From an uncultured Clostridia bacterium (GTDB lineage: Bacteria > Bacillota > Clostridia > Christensenellales > Aristaeellaceae): a DNA stretch of 41,208 nt. A program made the translations under genes and the position numbers. Below, piece after piece: positions 16,201-23,808 of the stretch (position 1 is the first letter of the stretch; each line of letters starts with the position of its first letter). Under the pieces are notes generated by a model. That model did not search any database. It was not told the DNA's origin and worked only from the letters and a program-made list of their open reading frames with translations. The stretch is from the NCBI GenBank assembly GCA_946626395.1, contig CAMOUF010000159.1:1-41208 (forward strand). The letters are read 5' to 3'.

Positions 16201-16889
16201 AGGTGAACGGCTATTACCTGACCAGCACTGAAAACGCCGTAATCTCCTTCCAGCGAGCCTACGGCCTGACTGTGGACGGCGTGGCGGGCTCCATGACCCA
16301 GCATGCCCTGTTCGGCACCACCGACCCCACCGTCACCTCCGCCCCCGGCAGCCCCGGCGTGCCTCAGTATGCCGACGGCAGCTCCGTCACCGTGACCCTG
16401 TATCCCGTGGAAAAGAGCGATTGGTTCACCGGCGATATCCAGAACGTGTGGCCCAACGGCTCCGTGGCCATCCTCACCGACGTGTACACCGGCATTTCCT
16501 TCAAGGCCCAGCGCCTCTACGGCGGCAACCACGCCGACTGCGAGCCTGTGGACACCTCCGACACCGCCGCCATCTGCGCCATCTATGGCGTAAGCCGGCC
16601 CCAGGAAATCGAGGACCGGGAGCAGGAGCTGCAGTCCTACCGCCGCCGTCCCACCTGGGTCACCGTGGGCGGACGCACCTTCTGCGCCTCCGTGTACGGC
16701 ATTCCCCATAACTACTCCGGCGACCGGATTCCCAACAACAACTACACCGGCCAGTTCTGCGTCCACTTTACCAACAGCCGGACCCATACCACCAATATCG
16801 TGGACCCGGATGCCAGCTACAACAACTACTTCGGAGCCCAGAGCGCCATTCAGTACGCTTATGAGCACTCCATCAGCGGCCAGAAGTAA
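13272..16889 (+). CDS. secreted multi-SH3 and peptidoglycan-binding protein
   Basis: A 1205-residue exported wall protein. A signal peptide (residues 1-29, ending VPAALAE) is followed by nine bacterial SH3-like units starting near residues 35, 167, 275, 377, 476, 573, 661, 756 and 855. Typical cores are VNLRQTP, VNMRQTPGG, VNVRQAPAG and VNLRRAPGG, each ending in GYIR/GFIRGDC-like strands. Linkers rich in Pro, Thr and Ala separate them. Residues about 946-1015 form a PGB_1 peptidoglycan-binding domain (DVYALQYRLSQLGY, AVISFQRAYGLTVDGVAG). The last about 170 residues are a domain I cannot name, with HADC and GQFCVHFTNSRTH. The ATG at 13272 is chosen because it gives a compact signal peptide. 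The flavoprotein gene starts 4 bases after its stop. Confidence 0.9.
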   Translation: MKRTGKIKRMISVLLLLAMILSAVPAALAEDAQLGYLVINNNTVNRVVNFRRQPNTNDNTNFPIARLPEFWVVQIQESVQVGSTKWYKIIANVNVEDKYTPDYKTGYVMASYVRIMTDAERAAYLQTGEFLPEGQLPGPDFSPTQAPYEPISLSTVAPVNIPDLAGVISTYVLTTKSGVNLRQTPNGSIMNASSLIESGRVLSCYRIFSPDEYDSYAWALVQYNGMTGFIRGDCFVECDVNGNVKQPAAPTAAPVVTSMPVPMSTVDVGFISGVTQGVVTANDVFLRKTMTTNGDYLAKLPAGWTMTVLSSHKSNGITWYRVQGGIPTDPNGVHTGYIHGGYFALTGAIQPTATAAPWYVPTGLPTVAPTAIVNGDSNFALVLVDGVNMRQTPGGATVSVLPANTVVTVLTKPTSFTANDWYFIQYNGFMGYLPATSVRVLSTSELDNGYPPVIVTAAPGTATAVPAPVVTTLPAGIKGYVKLIKDKVNVRQAPAGTILTGTDKSKLKVGTVIAYMDGPTQKIDGYEWVLISYNGLTGYIRSDCYAFCDEAGAIIVAPTATPLVNPTFVPGGTQGYIKLLKGGVNLRRAPGGETIAQLAKGTILPYFNMAKQNSATLETWYEVYSVQKGTFGYILSTMAEPCDAQGNPVTPALPTASPATVIGYVATNISSVWLRSNPSADSATIGQVKAKGTVLPQIGPVVKNGYDWDPVETKEGLRGYLRGDCVFSLAEWQLEEYQRTGKIATPTPGPATPRPGNSSYIITTFDKVYIRQTPSTKAAALGQMAIGSVLRFTGTQTVGKVLWYQVLYNNQAGWLHGDYARVLTNAEYDNMYATPSPVPGSTTVPPAAPVLEDLSDMAVTLLDKVNIRAKGAMNGKEIGMVDRAGTKLTYLGKYTVPTKDNNFYWFYIRYGNVSGWMRGDCVRVLTVAEKAAQNQPTVTVSPSQTATYRTLYKNSSGDDVYALQYRLSQLGYLAADQVNGYYLTSTENAVISFQRAYGLTVDGVAGSMTQHALFGTTDPTVTSAPGSPGVPQYADGSSVTVTLYPVEKSDWFTGDIQNVWPNGSVAILTDVYTGISFKAQRLYGGNHADCEPVDTSDTAAICAIYGVSRPQEIEDREQELQSYRRRPTWVTVGGRTFCASVYGIPHNYSGDRIPNNNYTGQFCVHFTNSRTHTTNIVDPDASYNNYFGAQSAIQYAYEHSISGQK

Positions 16890-16893
16890 CAAA

Positions 16894-18129
16894 ATGAAAC
16901 AATACGATGTAATGATCATCGGCGGTGGCGCGGCGGGATTGACCGCCGCGCTTTCCGCATCAAAACAGGGCGCGAAAACGCTGATCCTGGAAGGCGCGCC
17001 CCGGGTGGGCCGGAAGATCCTGGCCTCCGGCAACGGCCGGTGCAACCTGGCCAACGCCCGCAGAGCCCCCTACCCCGGGGGAAACGATTTCGCCAGAAGC
17101 GTGCTGGCCCAGGTGCCTGTGGATCAGGTGCTTGCCTTTTTCCATGACCTGGGCCTGGTGACGGTGGAGGAGGAAGGGGGCCGGGTCTATCCCGGCTGCG
17201 GCCAGGCCGCCGCGGTGCTGGACGTGCTGCGCGCCGGGCTGGCGCGGCAGGGAGTAGAAACCCTCGCCGATGCCCCGGTCACAAGCCTCAAAATCATTCC
17301 CGGCGGCCTGCGCCTGACAACGCCCCAGGGAAGCTTTGAAGCCCCCGCCGTAATAGCTGCCTTTGGGGGCATGGCGGGCGGCAAACTGGGCCATGACGGC
17401 AGCCCCTATCGGCTGCTGACGGACTTGGGCCACACCCTCATCCCCCCCTTCCCCGCCCTGACCCCGCTGACGGCGGAAAAGAGCGCGGTAAAGGGCCTGA
17501 GCGGCCAGCGGGCCCCGGTGCTCCTGACCCTGTGCGGCAGAAAAAACAATCGCCCCATCGCAGTCCCCTGCCAGGGGGAAGCGCTGTTTACCGATTACGG
17601 CGTCAGCGGCGTTTGCGCCATGGAGCTGGCCCGGTATGCGGCGGAAGAACAAAAGAAAACCGGACTATGGCCCATGCTGTACATGGACTTTTCCCCCATG
17701 CTGGGGTTGGCGCCCCGGGCCTTTGGCTGGCTGAGCCCCAGGCAGGGGGATCCGGAAAGAAACCTTTCCGCCGTGCAGGCATTCCTGGAAGAGCGCCTGC
17801 ATAGGATGCCCAAGGAGGCCCTGCTGCGGGGCATGGTCCCCCGGCTGCTGGCGGAGCGCCTGCAGGGGCAGAGCCTTTCCCAGCTGGCCCGCAGCCTGGC
17901 CGCGTTCCCGGTGCCCCTGACCGGAATCAAGGGCATGGACGCCGCCCAGGTCACCGCGGGAGGCATTTCCACCCAGGAATTTGACAGGGATACCCTGGAA
18001 TCCCGGCTCGTGCCCGGGCTCTTCGCCGCCGGGGAGCTGCTGGACGTGGACGGCGACTGCGGCGGCTACAACCTGCAGTTTGCCTTCGCCTCCGGCCTCA
18101 TCGCCGGGAAAAATGCGGCGGCCCACTGA
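16894..18129 (+). CDS. HI0933-family NAD(P)/FAD-dependent oxidoreductase
   Basis: A 411-residue flavoprotein of the HI0933/YhiN family. The FAD-binding GGGAAGL loop is at residues 9-15 and the family signature GRKILASGNGRCNL near 45. The C-terminal second FAD motif reads GLFAAGELLDVDGDCGGYNL, followed by the final helix FAFASGLIAG. These conserved enzymes have no settled substrate. No clear ribosome site precedes the ATG at 16894, only 4 bases after the SH3-protein stop, so it probably relies on translational coupling. An earlier in-frame ATG at 16810 lies inside the SH3 gene and is rejected. A flavin reductase follows 25 bases later. Confidence 0.92.
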   Translation: MKQYDVMIIGGGAAGLTAALSASKQGAKTLILEGAPRVGRKILASGNGRCNLANARRAPYPGGNDFARSVLAQVPVDQVLAFFHDLGLVTVEEEGGRVYPGCGQAAAVLDVLRAGLARQGVETLADAPVTSLKIIPGGLRLTTPQGSFEAPAVIAAFGGMAGGKLGHDGSPYRLLTDLGHTLIPPFPALTPLTAEKSAVKGLSGQRAPVLLTLCGRKNNRPIAVPCQGEALFTDYGVSGVCAMELARYAAEEQKKTGLWPMLYMDFSPMLGLAPRAFGWLSPRQGDPERNLSAVQAFLEERLHRMPKEALLRGMVPRLLAERLQGQSLSQLARSLAAFPVPLTGIKGMDAAQVTAGGISTQEFDRDTLESRLVPGLFAAGELLDVDGDCGGYNLQFAFASGLIAGKNAAAH

Positions 18130-18154
18130 CCTGACCCCAAAGGAGGAATTCTTT

Positions 18155-18757
18155 ATGTCCGAAGCGTTCACCCATGTCAAGCCCGGCGCGCTGCTGGCCC
18201 CGGTGCCCGCCGTGATGGTTTCCTGCGCCCTGCCCGGTGAAAAGCCCAATATCGTCACCATCGCCTGGGCGGGCACGGTGAATTCCGATCCGCCCATGTG
18301 CTCCATTTCCGTGCGCAAGGAGCGCTTCTCCCACAGCATCATCCGGGATTCCGGAGAATTCGTCATCAACCTGGTGGGCCAGGCTCAATTGAAGGCCATG
18401 GACTATTGCGGCGTAAAATCCGGCCGGGACGTGGATAAGTTTTCCGCCTACGGCCTGACCCCCGTTTCCGTGCCGGGGTTTGCCGCCCCCGCCATCGGGG
18501 AATGCCCCCTGTATCTGGCCTGCCGGGTCACCACCGTGCAGGAGCTGGGCAGCCATGATTTATTCCTGGGCGTGGTGGAGCAGCTGGGCGTGCAGCCCGG
18601 GCTGATGGACGCGGCGGGCCGCATCGATTACGCCAAGGCCAAGCTGGTGGCTTACAACCACGGCAATTACTATGCGCTGGGCCAGACCCTGGGCTTTTTC
18701 GGCTATTCCATCGCCGCCCCGGACGTGCTGGAGCGCCGGATGAAAGAGCTTCGGTGA
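18155..18757 (+). CDS. flavin reductase-like (flavoredoxin) FMN-binding protein
   Basis: A 200-residue protein of the flavin reductase-like family with a split-barrel FMN fold, similar to flavoredoxins. Typical features are the N-terminal PVPAVMVSCALPGEKPNIVTIAWAG segment (FMN contact), the SVRKERFSHSII stretch, EFVINLV, and the later GSHDLFLGVVE strand. It probably moves electrons using bound FMN; the partner is unknown. AAAGGAGG lies 8 bases before the ATG at 18155. Longer frames overlapping the previous gene are rejected. It closes a three-gene run with the SH3 protein and the HI0933 flavoprotein. Element A2 begins about 17 bases downstream. Confidence 0.92.
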   Translation: MSEAFTHVKPGALLAPVPAVMVSCALPGEKPNIVTIAWAGTVNSDPPMCSISVRKERFSHSIIRDSGEFVINLVGQAQLKAMDYCGVKSGRDVDKFSAYGLTPVSVPGFAAPAIGECPLYLACRVTTVQELGSHDLFLGVVEQLGVQPGLMDAAGRIDYAKAKLVAYNHGNYYALGQTLGFFGYSIAAPDVLERRMKELR

Positions 18758-18774
18758 AAGGGCGTCATCATTTA

Positions 18775-18892
18775 CAGAACACTTTAAATCAGTTAGGAGT
18801 GAGGAGTTAGAAGTGAGGAGTTAATAGTTTGCGCTTTGCGCATAAACAATTTTCAACTCCTAACTCCTCACTCCTAACTCCTAACTGATTGG
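18775..18892. repeat. family A heptad inverted-repeat element, copy A2
   Basis: AGAACACTTTAAATC precedes the left arm CAGTTAGGAGTGAGGAGTTA. The core is TTTGCGCTTTGCGC with AACAATTTTC. The right arm ends CTCCTAACTCCTAACTG. The inner CAGTTAGGAG/CTCCTAACTG pairs perfectly. The outer AACACTTTA motif has no clear partner on the right. Confidence 0.85.
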
Positions 18893-18913
18893 AAGGACGA
18901 AACGATTACCGCT

Positions 18914-19363
18914 ATGAAGAAAGTGCTTGTCCTCCTGACCGCGCTGGCCCTTTTGACGGGCCTCCTGCCTCCCGCTATGCAGGCGTCTTGGATGACGAAG
19001 CTGCTGCCGGGCAAGTGGATGCTCATTGCCGGGGGCGGCGCGGAAATATGGGATTTTCACGGGGACGGCACCTGCGTAAGCTCCACATACGCAGGCGCAT
19101 CCTCCGCCCATACCTGGCGGGTGGAAGCCGCCACGGAAGCGGATTTGGAACAGCTCTGGGCAAAGCCCTGCCTGGTGCTGGTGATCGACGAAGCCCGCTA
19201 TGGCCTGCATTTTAACTGGCAGACCATGGAAACGACCCTGGGTATCCTGGAGGGCGGCATCCTTCCGGAGGAAGAGCGGGCCTTGACCGCGCCGCTGCCC
19301 CTTTGCGTCAGCATCACGAATGGCATGGGCGGGGGCGGCTATGTGCGCATGAAGGACCAATAG
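18914..19363 (+). CDS. small secreted protein, unknown function
   Basis: A 149-residue exported protein. The signal peptide MKKVLVLLTALALLTGLLPP ends near AMQA. The mature part opens LLPGKWMLIAGGGAEIWDFH and continues DGTCVSS. This is the G-x-W then DFxxDGTC pattern of lipocalin-like domains, also seen at the end of the TPR protein at 7300-10116. The remainder is beta-rich without known motifs. The ribosome site is weak (GGAAGG about 17 bases upstream). dnaX starts 22 bases after its stop, so the two may share a transcript. Confidence 0.75.
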   Translation: MKKVLVLLTALALLTGLLPPAMQASWMTKLLPGKWMLIAGGGAEIWDFHGDGTCVSSTYAGASSAHTWRVEAATEADLEQLWAKPCLVLVIDEARYGLHFNWQTMETTLGILEGGILPEEERALTAPLPLCVSITNGMGGGGYVRMKDQ

Positions 19364-19385
19364 CGTATTTTCGGAGGAAACAAAC

Positions 19386-20987
19386 GTGTATCAAGCCCTG
19401 TACCGGGTCTGGCGGCCCAAGACATTTTCCGATATGGTGGGCCAGGAGGCCATCGTGCGGACGCTTCGCAACCAGGTCATGTCCGGCCGCATCGCCCACG
19501 CCTATCTCTTCTGCGGCAGCCGGGGCACCGGCAAAACCAGCGCCGCCCGCATTCTCACCCGGGCCATCAACTGTGAAAACCCGCAAAACGGCGACCCCTG
19601 CGGGGAATGCGGCAGCTGCAAAACCATTGAAAGCGGCGCTTCCCTGGACGTGTATGAAATGGACGCGGCCAGCAACAGCCGGGTGGAGGAAATCCGCGAC
19701 CTGCTGGAAAAGGTGGATTATCCCCCCCAGTTCGGAAAATACAAGGTGTACATCATCGACGAAGTGCACATGCTTTCCAACGCTGCCTTTAACGCCCTGC
19801 TCAAAACCCTGGAGGAGCCGCCGGAATACATGGTGTTTATCCTGGCCACCACCGAGCCCCAGAAGCTGCCCTCCACCATCCTGTCCCGGTGCCAGCGGTA
19901 CGACTTTGGCCGCTATTCCGAGGATCAGATCGCGGGGCATTTGCACAACGTGGTCACCCAGAGCGGCGAAAAAGCCGAGCCGGAAGCCCTGAACCTGATC
20001 GCCCGGGCCGCCGAGGGCGGCATGCGCGACGCCCTGTCCATTCTGGATATGTGCATGGGCGGCGGCGAAACCATTACCGAGGAGCACGTCCGGGACGCCC
20101 TGGGCACGGCGGACAGGACCTTCCTCTTTTCCTTCGCGGACGCCCTGGCCCGCCGGGACGGGGCGGAAGCCCTGCGGCTCATTGACCAGCTTATGCGATC
20201 CGGCCGGGACGTGCAGGTGTTTTTAAAGGACGTATCCGCCCATCTGCGCCTGCTGATGGCGGCCATGCTCTGCGGCCCCGGGGAAGCGCTGCCGGGAGTC
20301 AGCGGGGAAAACATCCGCCGCTATGCCGACCAGGCCAAGCAGTTTTCCCAGCAGCGGCTGATGCGGGTGCTGGATTTGAGCATGCGGGCGGAAGCGGACA
20401 CCCGCTGGGCCTCCTCCGCCCGGTCGGTGCTGGAGGTATTCGCCCTGCGGGCCTGCGACCAGCCGGAGGAGCAGGACTATGAGGCCCTGCTGGAGCGGGT
20501 GGCGGAATTGGAGCAGCGGCTTTCCCAACTGGAGCAAAGCGGCGTTCGGATGCCCGCGCCCGGGGAAAGCGGACAGAGCGCCCCCAAAAAGCCCGCCGCG
20601 CCCAAACCCGCGCCCATCACAGAATCCGCCGTGCCCCCTGGCAGCCGCGCGCCCAAGGACGTGTGGAACGATATGCTCAAAATCATGAAAAAGCAGGAGC
20701 CCGCCATTTACGCCCCCCTGAGCCGGGCCCGGTACGGCGGCTATCAGGACGGCGTTTACAAAGCCCTGTTTGCCCAGGAGGAGGCCATTTTCTCCAATAT
20801 GCTCTCCGCCGACGAGCGGCGGAAAAAAATCGAAGCCGCCCTGAACCAGTGCGGCGGTCTGGACGCCAAATTCCAGGCCGTCTCCCAGACGCCGCCCCCC
20901 GACCCCAACGCGGACAAGCGGGCGGACAAAAACATGGCCGATCTGATCGACATGTTTGGCCGGGACAAGGTACAGATCGACGAATAA
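19386..20987 (+). CDS. dnaX: DNA polymerase III subunit gamma/tau
   Basis: A 533-residue clamp-loader ATPase that opens the sliding clamp and ties the replicative polymerases together. Walker A is GSRGTGKTS (44-52). The zinc module has cysteines 63, 72, 75 and 78. Walker B is IIDEVHML (about 125-132), sensor 1 is ILATTEPQKLPSTILSRCQR, then GGMRDALSILD. The C-terminal tau part has a Pro/Ala/Lys linker and a folded end, so the gene encodes full tau. The start is a GTG at 19386 with CGGAGGAAA before it. No strong slippery heptamer was found (GAAAAAG and a run of seven A only). The usual ybaB-recR neighbours are missing. Confidence 0.96.
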   Translation: MYQALYRVWRPKTFSDMVGQEAIVRTLRNQVMSGRIAHAYLFCGSRGTGKTSAARILTRAINCENPQNGDPCGECGSCKTIESGASLDVYEMDAASNSRVEEIRDLLEKVDYPPQFGKYKVYIIDEVHMLSNAAFNALLKTLEEPPEYMVFILATTEPQKLPSTILSRCQRYDFGRYSEDQIAGHLHNVVTQSGEKAEPEALNLIARAAEGGMRDALSILDMCMGGGETITEEHVRDALGTADRTFLFSFADALARRDGAEALRLIDQLMRSGRDVQVFLKDVSAHLRLLMAAMLCGPGEALPGVSGENIRRYADQAKQFSQQRLMRVLDLSMRAEADTRWASSARSVLEVFALRACDQPEEQDYEALLERVAELEQRLSQLEQSGVRMPAPGESGQSAPKKPAAPKPAPITESAVPPGSRAPKDVWNDMLKIMKKQEPAIYAPLSRARYGGYQDGVYKALFAQEEAIFSNMLSADERRKKIEAALNQCGGLDAKFQAVSQTPPPDPNADKRADKNMADLIDMFGRDKVQIDE

Positions 20988-21033
20988 AAGCCCGCCCTTG
21001 CGCAGAGCGGAAGCCCATGGAAAGGAGCGCGCA

Positions 21034-22152
21034 ATGAACTCCAATCGCGGTCAATACAACGATTCTCCCCTTTACAACATGAAAACCCCCAAGAAGCCTC
21101 CCCGCCGCGGCTCCCAGGAGCAGGCCACCCAGCAGGGCCAGGGGGAAGCGCAGCCCCAGGGTTTAAAGCGCCATGCCTTTTTATCCGTGGCGCTCTCCTT
21201 CCTGCTGCCGGTGATGTTTTTAGTGGCTTTGATCGTGCAGAGCAATGAACTGCGCTGGGCGTTTCTGGCCGCCGCCGCCCTGGCGGTGATCGCCATGTGG
21301 GTACTGGGGGCCTTCGTGCGCAGCGCCCGGAACACCCTGACGGTGGTGTATCTCGCCCTGGCGGCGGTGATTGCCCTGGCGCTGTTCATTAATCTCCAGG
21401 CCAATGGCGATTCCATCGCGGCCAGCCGGGCACAGCCCGCCGGCATCACGCCGGACGCGGCAGGGCTGATGGAGGTGATGGAGACCGCCACCCCCGAGCC
21501 CACCGTGGACCCGGCGGGCACCAAGTCCGAAGCGGAAAAACGGCTGGACGGCTTTTTTGAGGCCTGGATGAAAAACCAGATCCAGGTGATCCGGGATTAT
21601 TGCAGCCCCGCCTGGATCAACGCCACTGTCTCCCCCACCAACGTGCTTTTCCAGCAGCTCAGCGGCAACATCCCCGTGGATTACGCCATTGAAGAGGCGG
21701 GCGGCAGCGACGGCAGCAGCAGCCGGGTGATCACCGTACGGGCCTATTTCCCAGACGGCGCCGAAGTGGTGCCCAAGCGCATGAACGTGCGCATGGTGAA
21801 AACCAACGAGGTCTGGTACGTGGACCCCAACTCCCTGGACACCGTGCCCATCAACGAGGAGGAGGAAGCCAAGGCCGCTTCCAGCCAGGTGTATGTGGGC
21901 AACCTGGCCCTGGGCAGCACCAAGGCCCCCGTGGTCACCGACCCGCCCGGCACGGAAAGCGACGTGAAGGTGTACTACAACAAGGCGGGCAAGGGCAAGT
22001 ATTACCATGTGAACCGCATCTGCCCCGCCGTCAATTCCCAGTGGTGGCCCATGGAGGAATTTTCCTTCAGCCTGATCAACAGTCAGGAATTTAAAAATCT
22101 GATTCCCTGCGAAAAATGCGGCGCGCCTGCCCGGCCCGCCGTGAGTCAGTAA
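21034..22152 (+). CDS. three-helix membrane protein with C-terminal Cys/His motif
   Basis: A 372-residue protein I do not recognise. A basic Gly/Pro/Gln-rich N-terminal tail (1-45) is followed by three membrane helices (about 47-66, 70-90, 97-117). A linker leads to an extracellular or periplasm-facing domain (residues about 165-280: KRLDGFFEAWMKNQ, WINATVSPTN, RMNVRMVKTNEVWYVDP), like the DUF4878/NTF2-type domains. The last 50 residues contain YYHVNRIC and CEKCG, a Y-H-x4-C plus C-x2-C pattern like small zinc-binding modules. AAGGAG lies 6 bases before the ATG. It starts 46 bases after dnaX. Its stop overlaps the stop of the convergent SPOR gene by 7 bases. Confidence 0.82.
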   Translation: MNSNRGQYNDSPLYNMKTPKKPPRRGSQEQATQQGQGEAQPQGLKRHAFLSVALSFLLPVMFLVALIVQSNELRWAFLAAAALAVIAMWVLGAFVRSARNTLTVVYLALAAVIALALFINLQANGDSIAASRAQPAGITPDAAGLMEVMETATPEPTVDPAGTKSEAEKRLDGFFEAWMKNQIQVIRDYCSPAWINATVSPTNVLFQQLSGNIPVDYAIEEAGGSDGSSSRVITVRAYFPDGAEVVPKRMNVRMVKTNEVWYVDPNSLDTVPINEEEEAKAASSQVYVGNLALGSTKAPVVTDPPGTESDVKVYYNKAGKGKYYHVNRICPAVNSQWWPMEEFSFSLINSQEFKNLIPCEKCGAPARPAVSQ

Positions 22153-22955
22153 AGGGAAGCGGCATAGGCCGCCATTTCGCACAGACACTGCAAATGGCAA
22201 TATTTCACCTGAGCCCCCAGCCCCACAGCCGTGGAGGCGTTCAGCGCCTCTTCCAGGCTTTGGGCGCATTCGCTCAGCACCCTTTCCAGCGCCGCCACCG
22301 CCTCGGGAGGCTGCTGCCCAAAGCGGGAGAGCAGCCCCTCCCGAAGCGCGTTCAGCGTATCCCGCTCGGAAAAAAGGGCCGCCCGGACATCGCTCAGGGG
22401 GATTTCTCCCCGATCCAGGGAAAGGCTCAGGGCGTACAGGTGCCCCGTCAGCTTTTCCATAGCGTCCCAGGCGTCGGAAAGGGCCGTTAATTGGCTGCCG
22501 CGCCCCGACAGCCGCAGCGTCACGGCGGGCAGGGCCACCTCCACCACGGCGGTATCCACCCCGTGCCTTTCTTTCAGCCGGGTCATCACCGCCTGGGCGT
22601 CCGCCCGGGTTTCATAGGCCGCTGCCAGCGCCCGGCAGCCGTCCTTTTCAAACACATAGCCTCCCGCGCCCCGGGCCCGATAAGCCTTCGCGGTTTGCAG
22701 GGCGGCTTCCCGGGAATCAAACACGCCCAGCTGGAGGGCGTACCAGCTTTTCGCGTTCAGGGTCACGGTGCGCGTTTCCGTTTTCTCTTCGATAGGCGCT
22801 TTCGTGGCCGCTGGCGGGGCGGACAAAACCGGCGGTCTTTCCCCCTGCAGCGCAGCCGCGCCCAGGCCCAGGGCAGCGCCCAGCAGCAGCATGGCCCACG
22901 GGCCCATCCCCCGTCCCGTTTTATAACGCTTTGTTTTCAGCCTGCCCGCCCGCAT
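22146..22955 (-). CDS. SPOR-domain membrane protein
   Basis: A 269-residue protein. A basic N-terminus (RLKTKRYKTGRG) and one membrane helix (AMLLLGAALGLGAAALQG) anchor it. Residues about 65-135 form a SPOR domain: WYALQLGVFDSREAALQTA, GGYVFEKDGCRALAAAYETR, DAQAVMTRLKE. SPOR domains bind peptidoglycan stripped of stem peptides at division sites or around forespores. The rest is helical (DAWDAMEKLTGHLYALSL and onward), perhaps coiled coil. The ATG at 22955 has a GGGAGGGG site; longer frames do not. It is convergent with the previous gene and divergent from the DUF6062-type gene. Confidence 0.85.
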   Translation of the reverse strand: MRAGRLKTKRYKTGRGMGPWAMLLLGAALGLGAAALQGERPPVLSAPPAATKAPIEEKTETRTVTLNAKSWYALQLGVFDSREAALQTAKAYRARGAGGYVFEKDGCRALAAAYETRADAQAVMTRLKERHGVDTAVVEVALPAVTLRLSGRGSQLTALSDAWDAMEKLTGHLYALSLSLDRGEIPLSDVRAALFSERDTLNALREGLLSRFGQQPPEAVAALERVLSECAQSLEEALNASTAVGLGAQVKYCHLQCLCEMAAYAASLY

Positions 22956-23034
22956 CCCGATCCCCTCCCGTCTCCTGCATTGTATGCGGGCGAAAGAAGA
23001 TTTATGAAGAACCAACCGACCGAAAGGAGCCGCC

Positions 23035-23808
23035 ATGCGTTACCACATTGACACCATTCCCGTCTGGGACGCCATGAAGCTGGGCGGGGAATGCCCCCTG
23101 TGCGCCCTGCGCCGCCGGAACGAACTGATCGACGTGGACAGATTTCTCGGCGCGTCGGTGATGGAGCCGGACACCCGCATCCAGGTCAACGCCGTGGGCT
23201 TCTGCGCCCATCATCAGGTGCTGCTTTACGAGCAGAAAAACCGCCTGGGCCACGCCCTGATGATGCACACCCATTTAAAGGAAACCATGGGCAAATTAAA
23301 GCCCCTCCTGGCCCAGGCGGCCCAGGCCGGGGAAAAGAGCGCCTCCACCCCTGCCCTGAAAAGGCTCATGGGCAAAAGCGAGGGCAAGGAGGGCTTAAAA
23401 GAAGCGGCGGCAAAGATCCGGGCCATGTCCCAAAGCTGCATCCTGTGCGACACCATCGAGGAGCATACCCGGCGCTACGCCTACACCATGCTGCACCTGT
23501 ACAAAAACGACCCTTCCTTCCGCAAGGCCTTCGCCGCCTCCAAGGGCGTGTGCCTGCCCGATATGGCCATGCTGCTGGAAATGGCGGACGAGGCTCTCTC
23601 CGGCGACATGCTCCGGGATTTTATCCGGGATTTATCCGCCGCCATGGACGCAAGCCTGTCCAAAATGGAAAAGGATATTGAAGGCTTCACCCTGAAATTT
23701 GATTACCGCAACGCCGACAAACCCTGGGGCGACAGCCGGGGATCGCTGGAGCGGACCATCAATAAACTGCAGGGCTGGTGCCTGGGAGAGGAGCCGAACC
23801 CCAAATGA
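23035..23808 (+). CDS. DUF6062-type cysteine-rich protein
   Basis: A 257-residue cytoplasmic protein matching what I know as DUF6062, common in Clostridia and of unknown function. It opens MRYHIDTIPVWDAMKLGGE and has paired cysteines in CPLCALRRRNE and later SCILCDTIEEH, plus GFCAHH and GVCLPD. These could bind zinc in two copies of a C-x2-C...C-x2-H arrangement. The middle is helical and basic. AAAGGAG lies 6 bases before the ATG. Its stop overlaps the start of the GerMN lipoprotein gene (ATGA), so the two are translationally coupled. That suggests a sporulation or envelope role, which is inference. Confidence 0.85.
   Translation: MRYHIDTIPVWDAMKLGGECPLCALRRRNELIDVDRFLGASVMEPDTRIQVNAVGFCAHHQVLLYEQKNRLGHALMMHTHLKETMGKLKPLLAQAAQAGEKSASTPALKRLMGKSEGKEGLKEAAAKIRAMSQSCILCDTIEEHTRRYAYTMLHLYKNDPSFRKAFAASKGVCLPDMAMLLEMADEALSGDMLRDFIRDLSAAMDASLSKMEKDIEGFTLKFDYRNADKPWGDSRGSLERTINKLQGWCLGEEPNPK

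Noticed and set aside
13137..17054. 1305-residue open frame on the minus strand opposite the SH3 protein
   Set aside because: Gly/His-rich composition from antisense of GC-biased codons; no ribosome site; the plus frame has signal peptide, repeats and known domains.
20680..20835. Programmed frameshift in dnaX
   Set aside because: GAAAAAG and a run of seven A exist, but there is no A AAA AAG heptamer with stimulators; evidence too weak.
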